DNA of 64,000 nucleotides from Marivita sp. S6314. GTDB lineage: Bacteria; Pseudomonadota; Alphaproteobacteria; Rhodobacterales; Rhodobacteraceae. The DNA lies in NCBI RefSeq assembly GCF_023015985.1, contig NZ_JALKAO010000008.1, positions 21,930 through 85,929 on the forward strand. The letters run 5' to 3'. This document shows, piece after piece, positions 53,648-62,435 of this stretch (positions are counted from its first letter, which is position 1; the number at the start of each line of letters is the position of its first letter). Position numbers and translations under genes: made by a program. The notes beneath the pieces are model-generated. The model had not been told where the DNA came from and did not search any database. It saw only the letters and a list, made by a program, of their open reading frames with translations.

Positions 53648-54889
53648 TCAGAATGCCACTGACAGGTCTGTTTTGGCAGGTTCGGTCCGTGACACGACGC
53701 GGCCGTTTGAAACCACCGTCAATCGGGCTGGTCGCAGGCGCAAAGCGTCAATGGGGTCGGAGGCGTCCAGCACCACCAGACTGCCCCGCTTTCCGGGTTC
53801 CAACCCAAAGTCGATCCCCATGATCTGCGCGGGCTTTTCCGTCACCATTCCGAACGCCACGCGCATGTCATCCGGCGCGGTCATATGCGCCACGTGCAGC
53901 CCCATATGTGCGACATCCAACATGTCTCCGGACCCAAGCGGATACCATGGATCGCGCACGCAATCCTGACCAAAGGCCACGGTCACACCCGCTGCAAGCA
54001 ATTCGGGAACCCGCGTCATACCGCGCCGCTTGGGGTAACTGTCCATCCGCCCCTGCAGTGTGATATTGATCAGGGGGTTGGGAATGGCTGACACCTGCGC
54101 CTCGGCAATCAGCGGCAAAAGCTTTGCAACGTAGTAATTGTCCATCGAATGCATCGACGTCAGGTGCGATCCGGTGGTTCGGCCCTGCAACCCACAACGG
54201 ATCGTCTCTGCCGCCAAGGTCTCAATATGCCGGCTCAGCGGATCGTCGCTTTCGTCACAATGCAGATCCACCATCAGTCCGCGCTCTGCCGCCAGTTCAC
54301 AGGCAGCCCGCACAGCCGCGGTTCCATCAGCCATCGTGCGTTCAAAATGCGGAATGCCACCAACGACGTCGACACCCGCATCCAGCGCCCGGACGACGCT
54401 GGCTTCCGCCCCTTCGGCGCGATACCACCCGTCTTGCGGGAAGGCGACCAATTGCAGATCCAGCACGTCCCGAACCAGATCCCGCACTTCGAGCAACGCA
54501 TCAACCGTCCGGAAATTCGCGTCGGTGACATCCACATGACTGCGAATGGCCAGGATGCCTTTGCCGACCGCCTGCCGACAATAGTCCAGCGCTCGGGCGA
54601 TGATGTCGTCGCGGGTTTGCACCTGCTTCAAGTCACCCCAAAGGGCGATGCCTTCAAGCAACGTCCCAGAGCGATTGACACGCGGGGTTCCGTAGCTCTG
54701 CGTGGCATCCATATGGAAATGCGCGTCTACAAACGGGGCTGTTACAAGCCTGCCCGTGGCGTCAATCACCTCTGCCGCGTCGGCCGTGATGCCAACGTCT
54801 ACCGCATCAATCCTGCCGTCAGAGATCGCGATATCGGCCTTTTGCCCATCGGGTAACGTGCCGTTCTTGACCAGCAGATCAAACGCCAT
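53648..54889 (-). CDS. codA: Cytosine deaminase-like amidohydrolase
   Basis: 413 residues, TIM-barrel metal-dependent amidohydrolase. The metal-site motif DAHFHMD (H57, H59), HCDESDD with Glu in the E. coli CodA position, a later His in TTGSHLTSMH, and the Asp in FGQDCVRDPWYPLG match the cytosine deaminase group. CodA-type enzymes deaminate cytosine, isoguanine, creatinine or related rings, so the true ring is open. It follows the ABC ATP-binding gene by one base, in the same operon as the importer, so the imported compound is probably its substrate. Confidence 0.85.
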   Translation of the reverse strand: MAFDLLVKNGTLPDGQKADIAISDGRIDAVDVGITADAAEVIDATGRLVTAPFVDAHFHMDATQSYGTPRVNRSGTLLEGIALWGDLKQVQTRDDIIARALDYCRQAVGKGILAIRSHVDVTDANFRTVDALLEVRDLVRDVLDLQLVAFPQDGWYRAEGAEASVVRALDAGVDVVGGIPHFERTMADGTAAVRAACELAAERGLMVDLHCDESDDPLSRHIETLAAETIRCGLQGRTTGSHLTSMHSMDNYYVAKLLPLIAEAQVSAIPNPLINITLQGRMDSYPKRRGMTRVPELLAAGVTVAFGQDCVRDPWYPLGSGDMLDVAHMGLHVAHMTAPDDMRVAFGMVTEKPAQIMGIDFGLEPGKRGSLVVLDASDPIDALRLRPARLTVVSNGRVVSRTEPAKTDLSVAF

Positions 54890-54890
54890 C

Positions 54891-55946
54891 TCAGCCCGCG
54901 ATCACATGTGCGGCGTCCGGTGCCCAGCTCAACCAGAACATTTTCCCGGGCTCCGGCTGAAGCGTGGCGAGCTGGCTTTCTGTCACCTGTGCCTTCAATT
55001 CTTCGCCCCCCTCGCCTTCGAAATAGCAGATGATGCCGGTTCCCGCGAATTCCTCGGAAACAAATTCGGCAGCAATTGCGGCATCCGTCGGGGCGGTGGC
55101 GTGAATTTGCATCCTGTCGGCAGCAACAACAATCTCGACCGGGCCATCGGGCGCGCCGGGCAGCGCGAAATCAGATCCGTCAATCGTGATGATGTCGCCG
55201 TGCACGACACCTTCCAGGATGTTGTTGCGCCCCACGAATTCGGCCACAAACCGGTTCTGCGGTGCCCGGAAAATCTCTTGCGGTTTGCCGATCTGCGCAA
55301 TCTCACCCTGCCCCATGATCACAACCCGGTCCGCCATCGCAAAGGCTTCGGATTGGGAATGGGTCACGTAGACAAAGGTGATCCCAAGCTCTTTTTGCAG
55401 CTTTGTCAGCACCCCCTGCATCCGGATCACCAGATGCGCATCCAGCGCCGAAAGCGGTTCATCCAGCAACAGCATCTGCGGTTCGGTGACAAGCGACCGG
55501 GCCAGCGCGACACGCTGTCTCTGGCCCCCGGACAATTCGTCAATGCGTCGGTTTTCGAACCCTTTGAGCCCCATCCGGTCCAGCCATTGCAACGCACGCG
55601 TGCGCCGTTCATCCGGGGCAACACCGCGCATTTTCAGGCCAAATTCGACATTCTCGGTCACGTTCAGGAATGGGAACAGCGCAAGCGATTGCCAGACCAG
55701 CGGCGTGTCCCGATCGTGCACGGGTACATCGTTCATTTCCTGACCATCAATCGTGATGGTGCCCGATGACGGTGCTTCAAGCCCCGCCAGCATCCGCAGC
55801 GTTGTGGTCTTGCCGCATCCGGACGGCCCCATGATGGCCACGAATTCGCCGCGCCCGATCTCCAGGTTCAGCTCTTTCACAGCCTTGAACGCGCCGAAGC
55901 TTTTTTTGACGTCCTTAAAGGTCACAAGAGGCGTCATATTCGTCAT
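54891..55946 (-). CDS. ABC transporter ATP-binding protein (PotA-type)
   Basis: 351 residues. Walker A GPSGCGKTT, signature LSGGQRQRVALAR, Walker B MLLLDEPLSALDA, followed by a C-terminal TOBE-like domain (~265-351). It belongs to the spermidine/putrescine importer class, a class that also serves many other solutes. Start overlaps the permease stop by 4 nt. Next to a cytosine-deaminase-like gene it probably powers uptake of a nucleobase or ring amine. Confidence 0.93.
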   Translation of the reverse strand: MTNMTPLVTFKDVKKSFGAFKAVKELNLEIGRGEFVAIMGPSGCGKTTTLRMLAGLEAPSSGTITIDGQEMNDVPVHDRDTPLVWQSLALFPFLNVTENVEFGLKMRGVAPDERRTRALQWLDRMGLKGFENRRIDELSGGQRQRVALARSLVTEPQMLLLDEPLSALDAHLVIRMQGVLTKLQKELGITFVYVTHSQSEAFAMADRVVIMGQGEIAQIGKPQEIFRAPQNRFVAEFVGRNNILEGVVHGDIITIDGSDFALPGAPDGPVEIVVAADRMQIHATAPTDAAIAAEFVSEEFAGTGIICYFEGEGGEELKAQVTESQLATLQPEPGKMFWLSWAPDAAHVIAG

Positions 55947-56722
55947 GATGAAGTCTTTCTGAGAATGAGCAGCTGCGCCAGGATCACCAGCGTCATGGAT
56001 GTCAGGAAAACAACGGTCCCGATCGCGTTGATTTGCGGGTCCACGTTGCCTTGCAGGATTTCCAGGATCATCACCGGCACCGTTTTGTTAAGGCCCGACA
56101 CGAACCAGGCAACGATGAATTCATCAAAGCTGACCGCCGCCGTCAGGCAGTAGGCCGAGATGATCGCAGGCGCGCAGAACGGGATGACCACGGTGCGCAT
56201 GGCCCGCCAGGGCGATGCACCCAGGTTCCAGGCCGCAGCCTCGAGCGCGCTGTCCATCTGCTGCAGGCGCAGGCGGCAGATCGCCATCGCAAAAGGTGCG
56301 CCCATGACGGTGTGCGCGATGATGATGCCCGGCAACGTGCCCGACAGCCCCAGTCGCGCGAGCCACGCGAGCATGGCAAGCCCAAGAATAACCAGCGGGA
56401 TGGTTGGCGGCAGCAGCGCCAAGGCCAGATAGGCGTTCTTGAACCGGAACCCGTAGCGGAAATCGGTATAGGCGGTGGCAAAGCCCAAGGCTGTGGAAAA
56501 GACAGCCGCTGATGCCGCCACGATCAGCGAATTGCGAAACGCGGTCCAAACCTCGGGCCGCGAGAACGCGGTTTCATACCAATGTGTCGTGAACTCGCCC
56601 AGTGGAACGGTTGGAAACCGGTCCGAGTTGAACGAGAACACCATGCTGGTGACGATGGGGGCAAAGACGAACGCGAACAGCGCCGCCACATAGACCCAGG
56701 AAATCGCAGAACCGATCCGCAT
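55943..56722 (-). CDS. ABC transporter permease (PotC-type)
   Basis: 259 residues with six helices and the EAA loop (LEAAAWNLGASPWRAMRTVVIPF), which docks onto the ATP-binding subunit. It is paired with the upstream permease at a 3-nt gap. It belongs to the BPD_transp_1 family of polyamine-type importers; substrate unknown. Confidence 0.92.
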   Translation of the reverse strand: MRIGSAISWVYVAALFAFVFAPIVTSMVFSFNSDRFPTVPLGEFTTHWYETAFSRPEVWTAFRNSLIVAASAAVFSTALGFATAYTDFRYGFRFKNAYLALALLPPTIPLVILGLAMLAWLARLGLSGTLPGIIIAHTVMGAPFAMAICRLRLQQMDSALEAAAWNLGASPWRAMRTVVIPFCAPAIISAYCLTAAVSFDEFIVAWFVSGLNKTVPVMILEILQGNVDPQINAIGTVVFLTSMTLVILAQLLILRKTSS

Positions 56723-56725
56723 GTC

Positions 56726-57568
56726 TTAAGACCTTTTCCGATACGCGGCGGCAACCGCGGCGAACGCCACAACAAACAATGTGGCAATCATCATGACCGC
56801 AACCACAGCCGCACGCGGCCATTGCTGACCGGACTTGGTGGTGTCCACGATCAGGATCGACAATGTCGGCGGGTTCGATCCGCCAAGATAGAAAGGGCTG
56901 ACAAAGTCGCCGAACGACAGGATGAAGGCAAAGACAAACCCGATGATCAGTCCGACCTTAGCCGCCGGAACAATCACACGCAGCAATGTTTCGCGCGGAT
57001 TTGCACCCAGATTGCGCGCCGCTTCGATCAGCGATTTGTCGATCGCCGCAAGGCTGAAGGTCTGCAAGATCACCACCAAAGGCAGCACCAGCGTCATGTA
57101 CCCCACCATCGCGCCAAAGCCGGAGTTCAGCATCGTGAAGGGTCCAAGGCCAAGAAACCCGATGATCGCATTCAGCGGCCCGCTTTCGGCCAACAGAACC
57201 TGCCAGGCGTAGATGCGCACCAGATACGAGGTGAAAAACGGCACGATCAAAAAGAACACCGCCCAGCGTCTGACCGTATCAGAGGCCCGGAAGGCCAGTG
57301 CGAAAGAGGCAGGAAAGGCAAGCACGCTGGCCAGAATGGCGGCCAGTGTCGCGCGCCAGAAGGTGACGAAATAGGCGTTCCAGAAATAATCCCGGCTAAG
57401 CATCCGGTCCCAATTGTTGAAGACGAAGTCCGGCTCCATCCGGTAGTTCCGGACCAGCCAGAACGACATCGCCACCATCAGCAACAGCGGTCCGACAAAG
57501 AACAGACCTTGCCAAAGGATCAATGGCAGCCGCCAGGCGTATTCATATAGGGACGTTTTCTTGGCCAT
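56726..57568 (-). CDS. ABC transporter permease (PotB-type)
   Basis: 280 residues, about six helices. The EAA loop is LIEAARNLGANPRETLLRVIVPA. The first cytoplasmic permease partner of the system, downstream of the binding protein gene by 62 nt, which contains a stem-loop. It shares gene order (binding protein, permease, permease, ATPase) with polyamine-type importers. Confidence 0.92.
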   Translation of the reverse strand: MAKKTSLYEYAWRLPLILWQGLFFVGPLLLMVAMSFWLVRNYRMEPDFVFNNWDRMLSRDYFWNAYFVTFWRATLAAILASVLAFPASFALAFRASDTVRRWAVFFLIVPFFTSYLVRIYAWQVLLAESGPLNAIIGFLGLGPFTMLNSGFGAMVGYMTLVLPLVVILQTFSLAAIDKSLIEAARNLGANPRETLLRVIVPAAKVGLIIGFVFAFILSFGDFVSPFYLGGSNPPTLSILIVDTTKSGQQWPRAAVVAVMMIATLFVVAFAAVAAAYRKRS

Positions 57569-57587
57569 TCCGCGCCTCTTAAACAGT

Positions 57588-57615
57588 CACGCGCACCACG
57601 GATGCGGTGCGCGTG
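57588..57615. promoter_or_regulatory. Stem-loop between ABC binding protein and permease genes
   Basis: CACGCGCACC and GGTGCGCGTG form a perfect 10-bp stem with an 8-nt loop in the 62-nt intercistronic gap. Read on the plus strand it is followed by TTTTT, so it could block antisense transcription. On the minus strand it probably protects the binding protein mRNA. Confidence 0.6.
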
Positions 57616-57630
57616 TTTTTGGATGACGCA

Positions 57631-58758
57631 TTAAGCGGTTTTGTATTCTGACCAGAAGTCGTTCCAGTCTTCCAGCGACTGCTGCTGCGGAATATCGCGG
57701 AAGAAGACCCGCTGTTCTTCCAAAAGCCGGATCGGGCTTTGCGCATGACCTTCGATCAGGCCCGAACGCTCGGCTTCGGCCGGGTTGGCTTCCTGAATGG
57801 CTTTCCAACCGGATTTCGTCGGCGACAGCGCCGGATAGGCCGCCATCTGGATCGACCGCAATTGGCCGCGCGGGCTCAGCATGTACTGGATGAACTTGTT
57901 GACCAGTTCCTGCTTGGTCGATCCTTTGCCGATCGAATAGCTTTCGGTGAACTGGATGCCGCCTTCCTGCGGGATCACGCTCGCCACCGGGGCACCGTCT
58001 TTCTGAAGAACGCCGGTGATCCAGTCGCCGATGCCACACATCGCCAGCATTTCGCCGTTTTTGAGCGACGAGAACGTGCCGCCGTAGTCAAAGTATCCGC
58101 CCACCTGGGGTTTCAGGCTCAGGGTCTTTTCCTGCACGGCCTCCCAGGCATCTTCGGAAATATCAAACGGCGACGGGTTGCGGTTGCCCATGAGCAGGGA
58201 CATCTGGCCCATATTCGGCAGGTGCCAGTCGAAATGGCCAACCTTGCCGGTCACTTTCGGGTTCCAGAACGCGTTGTAGCTCATGGCTTCTTCGGCGGTC
58301 AGTGCATCCGTATTGTACGACACCCCAAGCAGGCCAAAGCGCACCATGACGGACCACAGCTGGTCATCCGTCCAATGCCCCGGAAACTTCTGGTAGGCGG
58401 AATAGAAGTCATCGAACGGGAACAGCGACGCGTCCATTTCCTCGATATATCCGGCGGCGTTCAGCTGCTGCACGAATTCGGCATCCGACAGGATGATGTC
58501 ATAGGTGCCCGGAGGCGATTGCGCGATCAGCGCCAGCATGTTGTCGCCACCCGCGTAATACTTCGGCACGAACTTGACATTGTTTTCGGCTTCGAACTCT
58601 TCAACAACGTCCGGTTCAGCGTGACCGTACCATGCCAGCATGTTAATCGTGACCGGATCAGCCGCCCACGCCCGGTTGACCATCGGTGCGCTCAGAGCCG
58701 CGCCTGCGGCGCTTGCCAGCAACCCGCGACGGGTCAGTGTAATCTTGGAATGGGACAT
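57631..58758 (-). CDS. ABC transporter substrate-binding protein (PotD/PotF family), Tat-type signal
   Basis: 375 residues, type 2 periplasmic binding fold. The N-terminus TRRGLLASAAGAALSAP has a twin arginine, suggesting export by the Tat route. The body follows the PotD/PotF pattern (NMLAWYGHAEPDVVEEFE, then WSVMVRFGLLGVSYN). Polyamines are the typical ligand of this class, but many relatives bind other solutes. It starts the ABC operon and is 129 nt downstream of the LysR gene's stop. Confidence 0.9.
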   Translation of the reverse strand: MSHSKITLTRRGLLASAAGAALSAPMVNRAWAADPVTINMLAWYGHAEPDVVEEFEAENNVKFVPKYYAGGDNMLALIAQSPPGTYDIILSDAEFVQQLNAAGYIEEMDASLFPFDDFYSAYQKFPGHWTDDQLWSVMVRFGLLGVSYNTDALTAEEAMSYNAFWNPKVTGKVGHFDWHLPNMGQMSLLMGNRNPSPFDISEDAWEAVQEKTLSLKPQVGGYFDYGGTFSSLKNGEMLAMCGIGDWITGVLQKDGAPVASVIPQEGGIQFTESYSIGKGSTKQELVNKFIQYMLSPRGQLRSIQMAAYPALSPTKSGWKAIQEANPAEAERSGLIEGHAQSPIRLLEEQRVFFRDIPQQQSLEDWNDFWSEYKTA

Positions 58759-58887
58759 GGGACCTCCTTGTCATTGCCACATCGGTACACCCTGCGGGAC
58801 AGGGATCACCCTTCTTTTTTTAATCACCGTAGCCGCAACTTTGCGCGCATGGGAAATTTCCAGTTGGTATGCAGGCATTAAGATTAT

Positions 58888-59766
58888 TTATGAAAGGTCC
58901 GGTTTGTCGTTTTTTTGGATATGATCAAGCAAGGTTTGCGCCAAGGCATGGCCCGCATCCCCCAGCACAGCATGTTTGTAAAACAGGCCAATACTCATGG
59001 GCGCCATGCGCGGATATCCTTCCTCTTCGCGTGCGATCCGCATTCCCGGAAGCATGGTCGCTGGCGTCAACGCCGTGGCCCCCAGCCCTGCCAACACCGC
59101 CGCCTGCAGCCCTTCGACATCACGGGACACAAGCATCGTGCGCCACCCGCGCCCGGCCATGCGCAAGGCATTGCGCATCCGCGTGGCGTACTCGCAGGGG
59201 TCCGGGTGACGGATAATGGGCAGGGGATCGCGCGGGTTCACGGTGAAATCATCTTTGATCACCCAAAGCGGTTCAACATCGGTCGATTCCACCAGATACG
59301 GAACCTCGCGGTCGGGCAAAACCGCGACGCTGATATCAAGCTGATCATTGGCCAGAGCCGCGCGCAGATCAGTCGACACCATGCTTTCGATCTCGATGCG
59401 CACATCCGCGTGACGCGCTGCAAAGTCGGAAATCGCTTCGAGCAGAATGCTATGGGCAAAGTCGGTGGGCACGCCGACGCGAATCCACCCTTCGAGCGCC
59501 GAATCCGCGAAATGCGCGATGATATCGTCATTCAGGCGCAACAGCTGACGCGCATAAGGCCCCAGCGCCACGCCATCATCGGTCAACCTGAACTGACGGC
59601 CAGACGTGCGGATCAGTTTGGTTTGCAGCAATTCTTCAAGCCGCTTGATCTGAAGACTGACCGCCGGTTGCGTGCGTCCAAGCGCCTGCGCGGCGCGGGT
59701 GAACCCGCCAAGGTCAACAACGGTGACAAAACTGCGAAGCAAATCGGTTGGAATATTCTTGGGCAT
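58888..59766 (-). CDS. LysR-family transcriptional regulator
   Basis: 292 residues. The N-terminal winged helix-turn-helix (DLLRSFVTVVDLGGFTRAAQALGRTQPAVSLQIKRLEEL, residues ~7-55) is followed by an effector domain. It is divergent from the BtpA-like gene with a 96-nt gap, and upstream of the ABC operon on the same strand. It likely controls both sides in response to the imported compound. The gap holds CAATTTTCGAAATTTG at 59805-59820, a near-palindrome that could be its site. Confidence 0.92.
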   Translation of the reverse strand: MPKNIPTDLLRSFVTVVDLGGFTRAAQALGRTQPAVSLQIKRLEELLQTKLIRTSGRQFRLTDDGVALGPYARQLLRLNDDIIAHFADSALEGWIRVGVPTDFAHSILLEAISDFAARHADVRIEIESMVSTDLRAALANDQLDISVAVLPDREVPYLVESTDVEPLWVIKDDFTVNPRDPLPIIRHPDPCEYATRMRNALRMAGRGWRTMLVSRDVEGLQAAVLAGLGATALTPATMLPGMRIAREEEGYPRMAPMSIGLFYKHAVLGDAGHALAQTLLDHIQKNDKPDLS

Positions 59767-59804
59767 TCTTTCATCATCAAAATTTATGAATGCATATCAA
59801 CTAT

Positions 59805-59820
59805 CAATTTTCGAAATTTG
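59805..59820. promoter_or_regulatory. Near-palindrome in the LysR/BtpA-like divergent gap
   Basis: CAATTTTCGAAATTTG is symmetric at 14 of 16 positions and sits between the divergent LysR and BtpA-like genes. LysR regulators often bind T-N11-A palindromes in such gaps. It is a candidate operator only; it may also contribute to promoter AT-richness. Confidence 0.4.
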
Positions 59821-59862
59821 AATCTTGTGTCTACGGTCTGTGTCAAAGCACGGAGGCCAGGC

Positions 59863-60609
59863 GTGACCCGCACCGAATTCTTAGAACGATTGAAGAAACC
59901 TGAACCCGCGGTCACGCCAGTGATCCACGTTGTGGACACGGCACAGGCGTTGCGCAATCTGGACATCGCGGATGCCGCCGGGTGCCCCGGGGCGTTCCTG
60001 ATCAACCACGATTTCCCCAAGGAACAGTTCCTGCCCATCCTAAAAGAGGTGCGCGCAGCACGGCCCGATCTCTGGATCGGCATCAACTTTCTCGATCAGC
60101 CGGGCAACATCGCGTTTCCGATCCTGGGGCAACTTGCCAAAGACGGTGTGCGGATCGACGCCTATTGGGCCGATGACGCGCGGATTGATGAGCGCGAAGC
60201 CGTCCAGACCGAGGCAGACGAAATCGAACAAATCCGCAAGGACAGCGGCTGGAACGGAGTTTATCTCGGCGGTGTCGCGTTCAAGAAACAACGCCCGGTG
60301 GAAGAAGATCAATACACCACAGCCGCCCAGGCCTCGATGCCCTATCTGGACGTTGTCACCACCTCGGGCATTGCGACCGGGCACGAGGCAGACCTGAGCA
60401 AAATCGAAACCTTCCGCGCCGCTGTCGGCGGTCACCCACTGGCCCTTGCGTCCGGGATCACCCCCGAAAACGCGGCAAATTACTGTGGGTTGATCAACTG
60501 CTTTCTGGTGGCGACGGGCATCAACTACGAGGGCGATTTCTACAATATCGACCCCAAACGACTGGATGCCCTTCTGGATGTCACACGCAACTATGGAGAT
60601 TCACAATGA
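59863..60609 (+). CDS. BtpA/SgcQ-like TIM-barrel protein
   Basis: 248 residues. The sequence fits the BtpA/SgcQ pattern at several points: GVYLGGVAFKKQRPV, VVTTSGIATGHEADLSKIETF, ALASGITPENAANYCG and LVATGINYEGDFYNIDP. BtpA is named for a photosystem I-related factor in cyanobacteria, and SgcQ lies in a sugar operon; the enzyme reaction of the family is unknown. The GTG at 59863 has CGGAGG six bases upstream. It overlaps the phosphoribosyltransferase start by 4 nt, so the two are strictly coupled. Confidence 0.65.
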   Translation: MTRTEFLERLKKPEPAVTPVIHVVDTAQALRNLDIADAAGCPGAFLINHDFPKEQFLPILKEVRAARPDLWIGINFLDQPGNIAFPILGQLAKDGVRIDAYWADDARIDEREAVQTEADEIEQIRKDSGWNGVYLGGVAFKKQRPVEEDQYTTAAQASMPYLDVVTTSGIATGHEADLSKIETFRAAVGGHPLALASGITPENAANYCGLINCFLVATGINYEGDFYNIDPKRLDALLDVTRNYGDSQ

Positions 60610-61262
60610 CTGACCTCAAAGGCCCTCGCGACGATCGCTGGTATCTGTCCCTGATGTCGCCCAACACAAAGGGCCCGCAGTTTGCATGGCTCGACCCGAC
60701 CTCGATCTACATCAACTCGACCGCGTTCGACGACCTGTTGGACGACCTGCTGGCGGAACTTGACGCAGATAAGATCGACGTTGTGGCTGGTCTCGATGCC
60801 ATGGGCTTCGTGCTCGGCGCGGCGCTGGGTGCGCGGCTTGGCCGGGGCTTCCTGCCGATCCGCAAGGCCGGCAAGCTCTGCGTTGATACCGACAAAGTCA
60901 GCTATGGCAACTATTCCGGCCGCACCCAGGACATGGAAATGCGCAGCCCGGCCTTTGGCAAAGGCACCCGCGTTCTGCTGGTGGATCAGTGGGTCGAAAC
61001 CGGTGGCACGATGGACGGCGCGATTCGGTTGGTCGAACGTCAGGGCGGCAGCGTCGCCGGAATGGTGGCCATCGCGATGGAAGAGAACGAAAACACCGCC
61101 GCATATCGCAAATCCTACCCGGTGGTCACCGCCGTGGTTCAGGGATCGCGCTGGCAGACCGAATGCAACGCGCAGCGCCTGTCGAGCTTTGACACCTACC
61201 GCGCCGAGCGGACCTTCCCGACCGCAGGCCGCACCGCAGCCCCGGCGCCGGCAACCACCTGA
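60606..61262 (+). CDS. Phosphoribosyltransferase-family protein with unusual PRPP loop
   Basis: 218 residues. The PRPP loop reads VLLVDQWVETGGTMDG (126-135 core) instead of the common VDDxxATGGT; the second Asp is replaced by Gln-Trp. Adenine-phosphoribosyltransferase-like proteins with a similar WxETG loop are known, so activity is plausible but not certain. The N-terminal DKIDVVAGLDAMGFVLGAALGARLGRGFLPIRKAGKL block is PRTase-typical. It is coupled to the BtpA-like gene and ends 50 nt before a strong terminator. Confidence 0.8.
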   Translation: MTDLKGPRDDRWYLSLMSPNTKGPQFAWLDPTSIYINSTAFDDLLDDLLAELDADKIDVVAGLDAMGFVLGAALGARLGRGFLPIRKAGKLCVDTDKVSYGNYSGRTQDMEMRSPAFGKGTRVLLVDQWVETGGTMDGAIRLVERQGGSVAGMVAIAMEENENTAAYRKSYPVVTAVVQGSRWQTECNAQRLSSFDTYRAERTFPTAGRTAAPAPATT

Positions 61263-61312
61263 CTCCATCACCGCGCCAGCGGACCCTTCCCAGCGCTGCG
61301 CGACTGATCTGC

Positions 61313-61353
61313 AAACGCCCAAGCCACGCCATGTGCGCTTGGGCGTTTTCTTT
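61313..61353 (+). terminator. Rho-independent terminator after the phosphoribosyltransferase gene
   Basis: AAACGCCCAAGC and GCTTGGGCGTTT form a perfect 12-bp stem with a 12-nt loop, followed by TCTTT. It ends the BtpA-like/PRTase operon. The rest of 61263-61565 is the allE upstream region; I see no other named signal in it. Confidence 0.9.
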
Positions 61354-61565
61354 ATCGGCTAGCCGGAAAGCCGAATGTCGGGGCAAGGCGCAAACCGTTA
61401 AGGCAAACTCTGATGTCCCTTTCTCGGCATCGCTTTGCTTTCAGCCAAACTCTAAAATTCGGATCATTTTCAATAATTTCCGAAGAGTGCTGTAGGTCTT
61501 TCTTGGGTGGCTGGACACACATCTCAGCACCATATTGCCGGTAACTCACATCTGGCGGAGCGGAC

Positions 61566-62435
61566 ATGTCACAGAAGTACTTTGCACCCCACGGCGGCCA
61601 TCCCGGACAAACGCAACTCCTGACGGACCGTGCGATTTTCACCGACGCCTATGCAGTCATCCCGAAGGGCACGATGCGGGATATCGTGACCAGTTTTCTG
61701 CCCTTCTGGGAGAAGACCCGCCTGTGGGTCATCGCCCGCCCCCTGACCGGCTTTGCCGAAACCTTTTCGCAATACATCATGGAAGTGTCGCCCGGCGGTG
61801 GCTCTGACACGCCTGAAATGGACCCCGAGGCCGAGGGCGTTCTTTTTGTCGTCGAGGGGAACGCGACGCTGACCATCGCGGGAACCGTTCACAACATGTC
61901 CGAGGGCGGGTACGCCTATATCCCGCCGGGGTCTGATTGGTCCTTGCACAACACAAGCGAAACCATGCTGCGCTTTCACTGGATCCGCAAAGCCTACGAA
62001 GCTGTCCCCGGCCTGCCTGCGCCGGATCCGATTGTCACCAACGAGCAGGACATCACACCAACCGAAATGCCCGACACCGACGGCAAATGGGCGACCACCC
62101 GGTTCGTCGATCCCACCGATCTGCGGCACGACATGCATGTCACCATCGTGACGTTTGAACCCGGCGGCGTGATCCCGTTCCTTGAAACACATGTGATGGA
62201 ACACGGGCTGTATGTCCTCGAAGGCAAGGCGGTCTACAACCTGAACAACGACTGGGTCGAGGTCGAGGCAGGCGACTACATGTGGCTGCGCGCGTTCTGC
62301 CCGCAAGCCTGCTACGCAGGGGGCCCGGGGCGCTTCCGCTATTTGCTCTACAAGGACGTCAACCGCCACATGGCCCTGCGCGTGGGCGCGAGCGCAACAC
62401 GGCCCTCGGCGTCGTTCAAGGCAGCCGCAGAATAG
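61566..62435 (+). CDS. allE: (S)-ureidoglycine aminohydrolase
   Basis: 289-residue bicupin enzyme that releases ammonia from (S)-ureidoglycine, giving (S)-ureidoglycolate in purine-ureide breakdown. The C-terminal cupin carries the Mn site of this family: E207, H209, H213 and Q247 (in LETHVMEHGLYVLEG and FCPQACYAGG). The N-terminal cupin is around 65-145. Length and motifs match plant and bacterial UGlyAH. No allantoate amidohydrolase is in the window. It has its own upstream region after a strong terminator. Confidence 0.92.
   Translation: MSQKYFAPHGGHPGQTQLLTDRAIFTDAYAVIPKGTMRDIVTSFLPFWEKTRLWVIARPLTGFAETFSQYIMEVSPGGGSDTPEMDPEAEGVLFVVEGNATLTIAGTVHNMSEGGYAYIPPGSDWSLHNTSETMLRFHWIRKAYEAVPGLPAPDPIVTNEQDITPTEMPDTDGKWATTRFVDPTDLRHDMHVTIVTFEPGGVIPFLETHVMEHGLYVLEGKAVYNLNNDWVEVEAGDYMWLRAFCPQACYAGGPGRFRYLLYKDVNRHMALRVGASATRPSASFKAAAE

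Noticed and set aside
58915..59862. Upstream in-frame extension of the BtpA-like gene
   Set aside because: It runs antisense through the LysR gene; the GTG at 59863 has a good ribosome-binding site and family alignment begins there.
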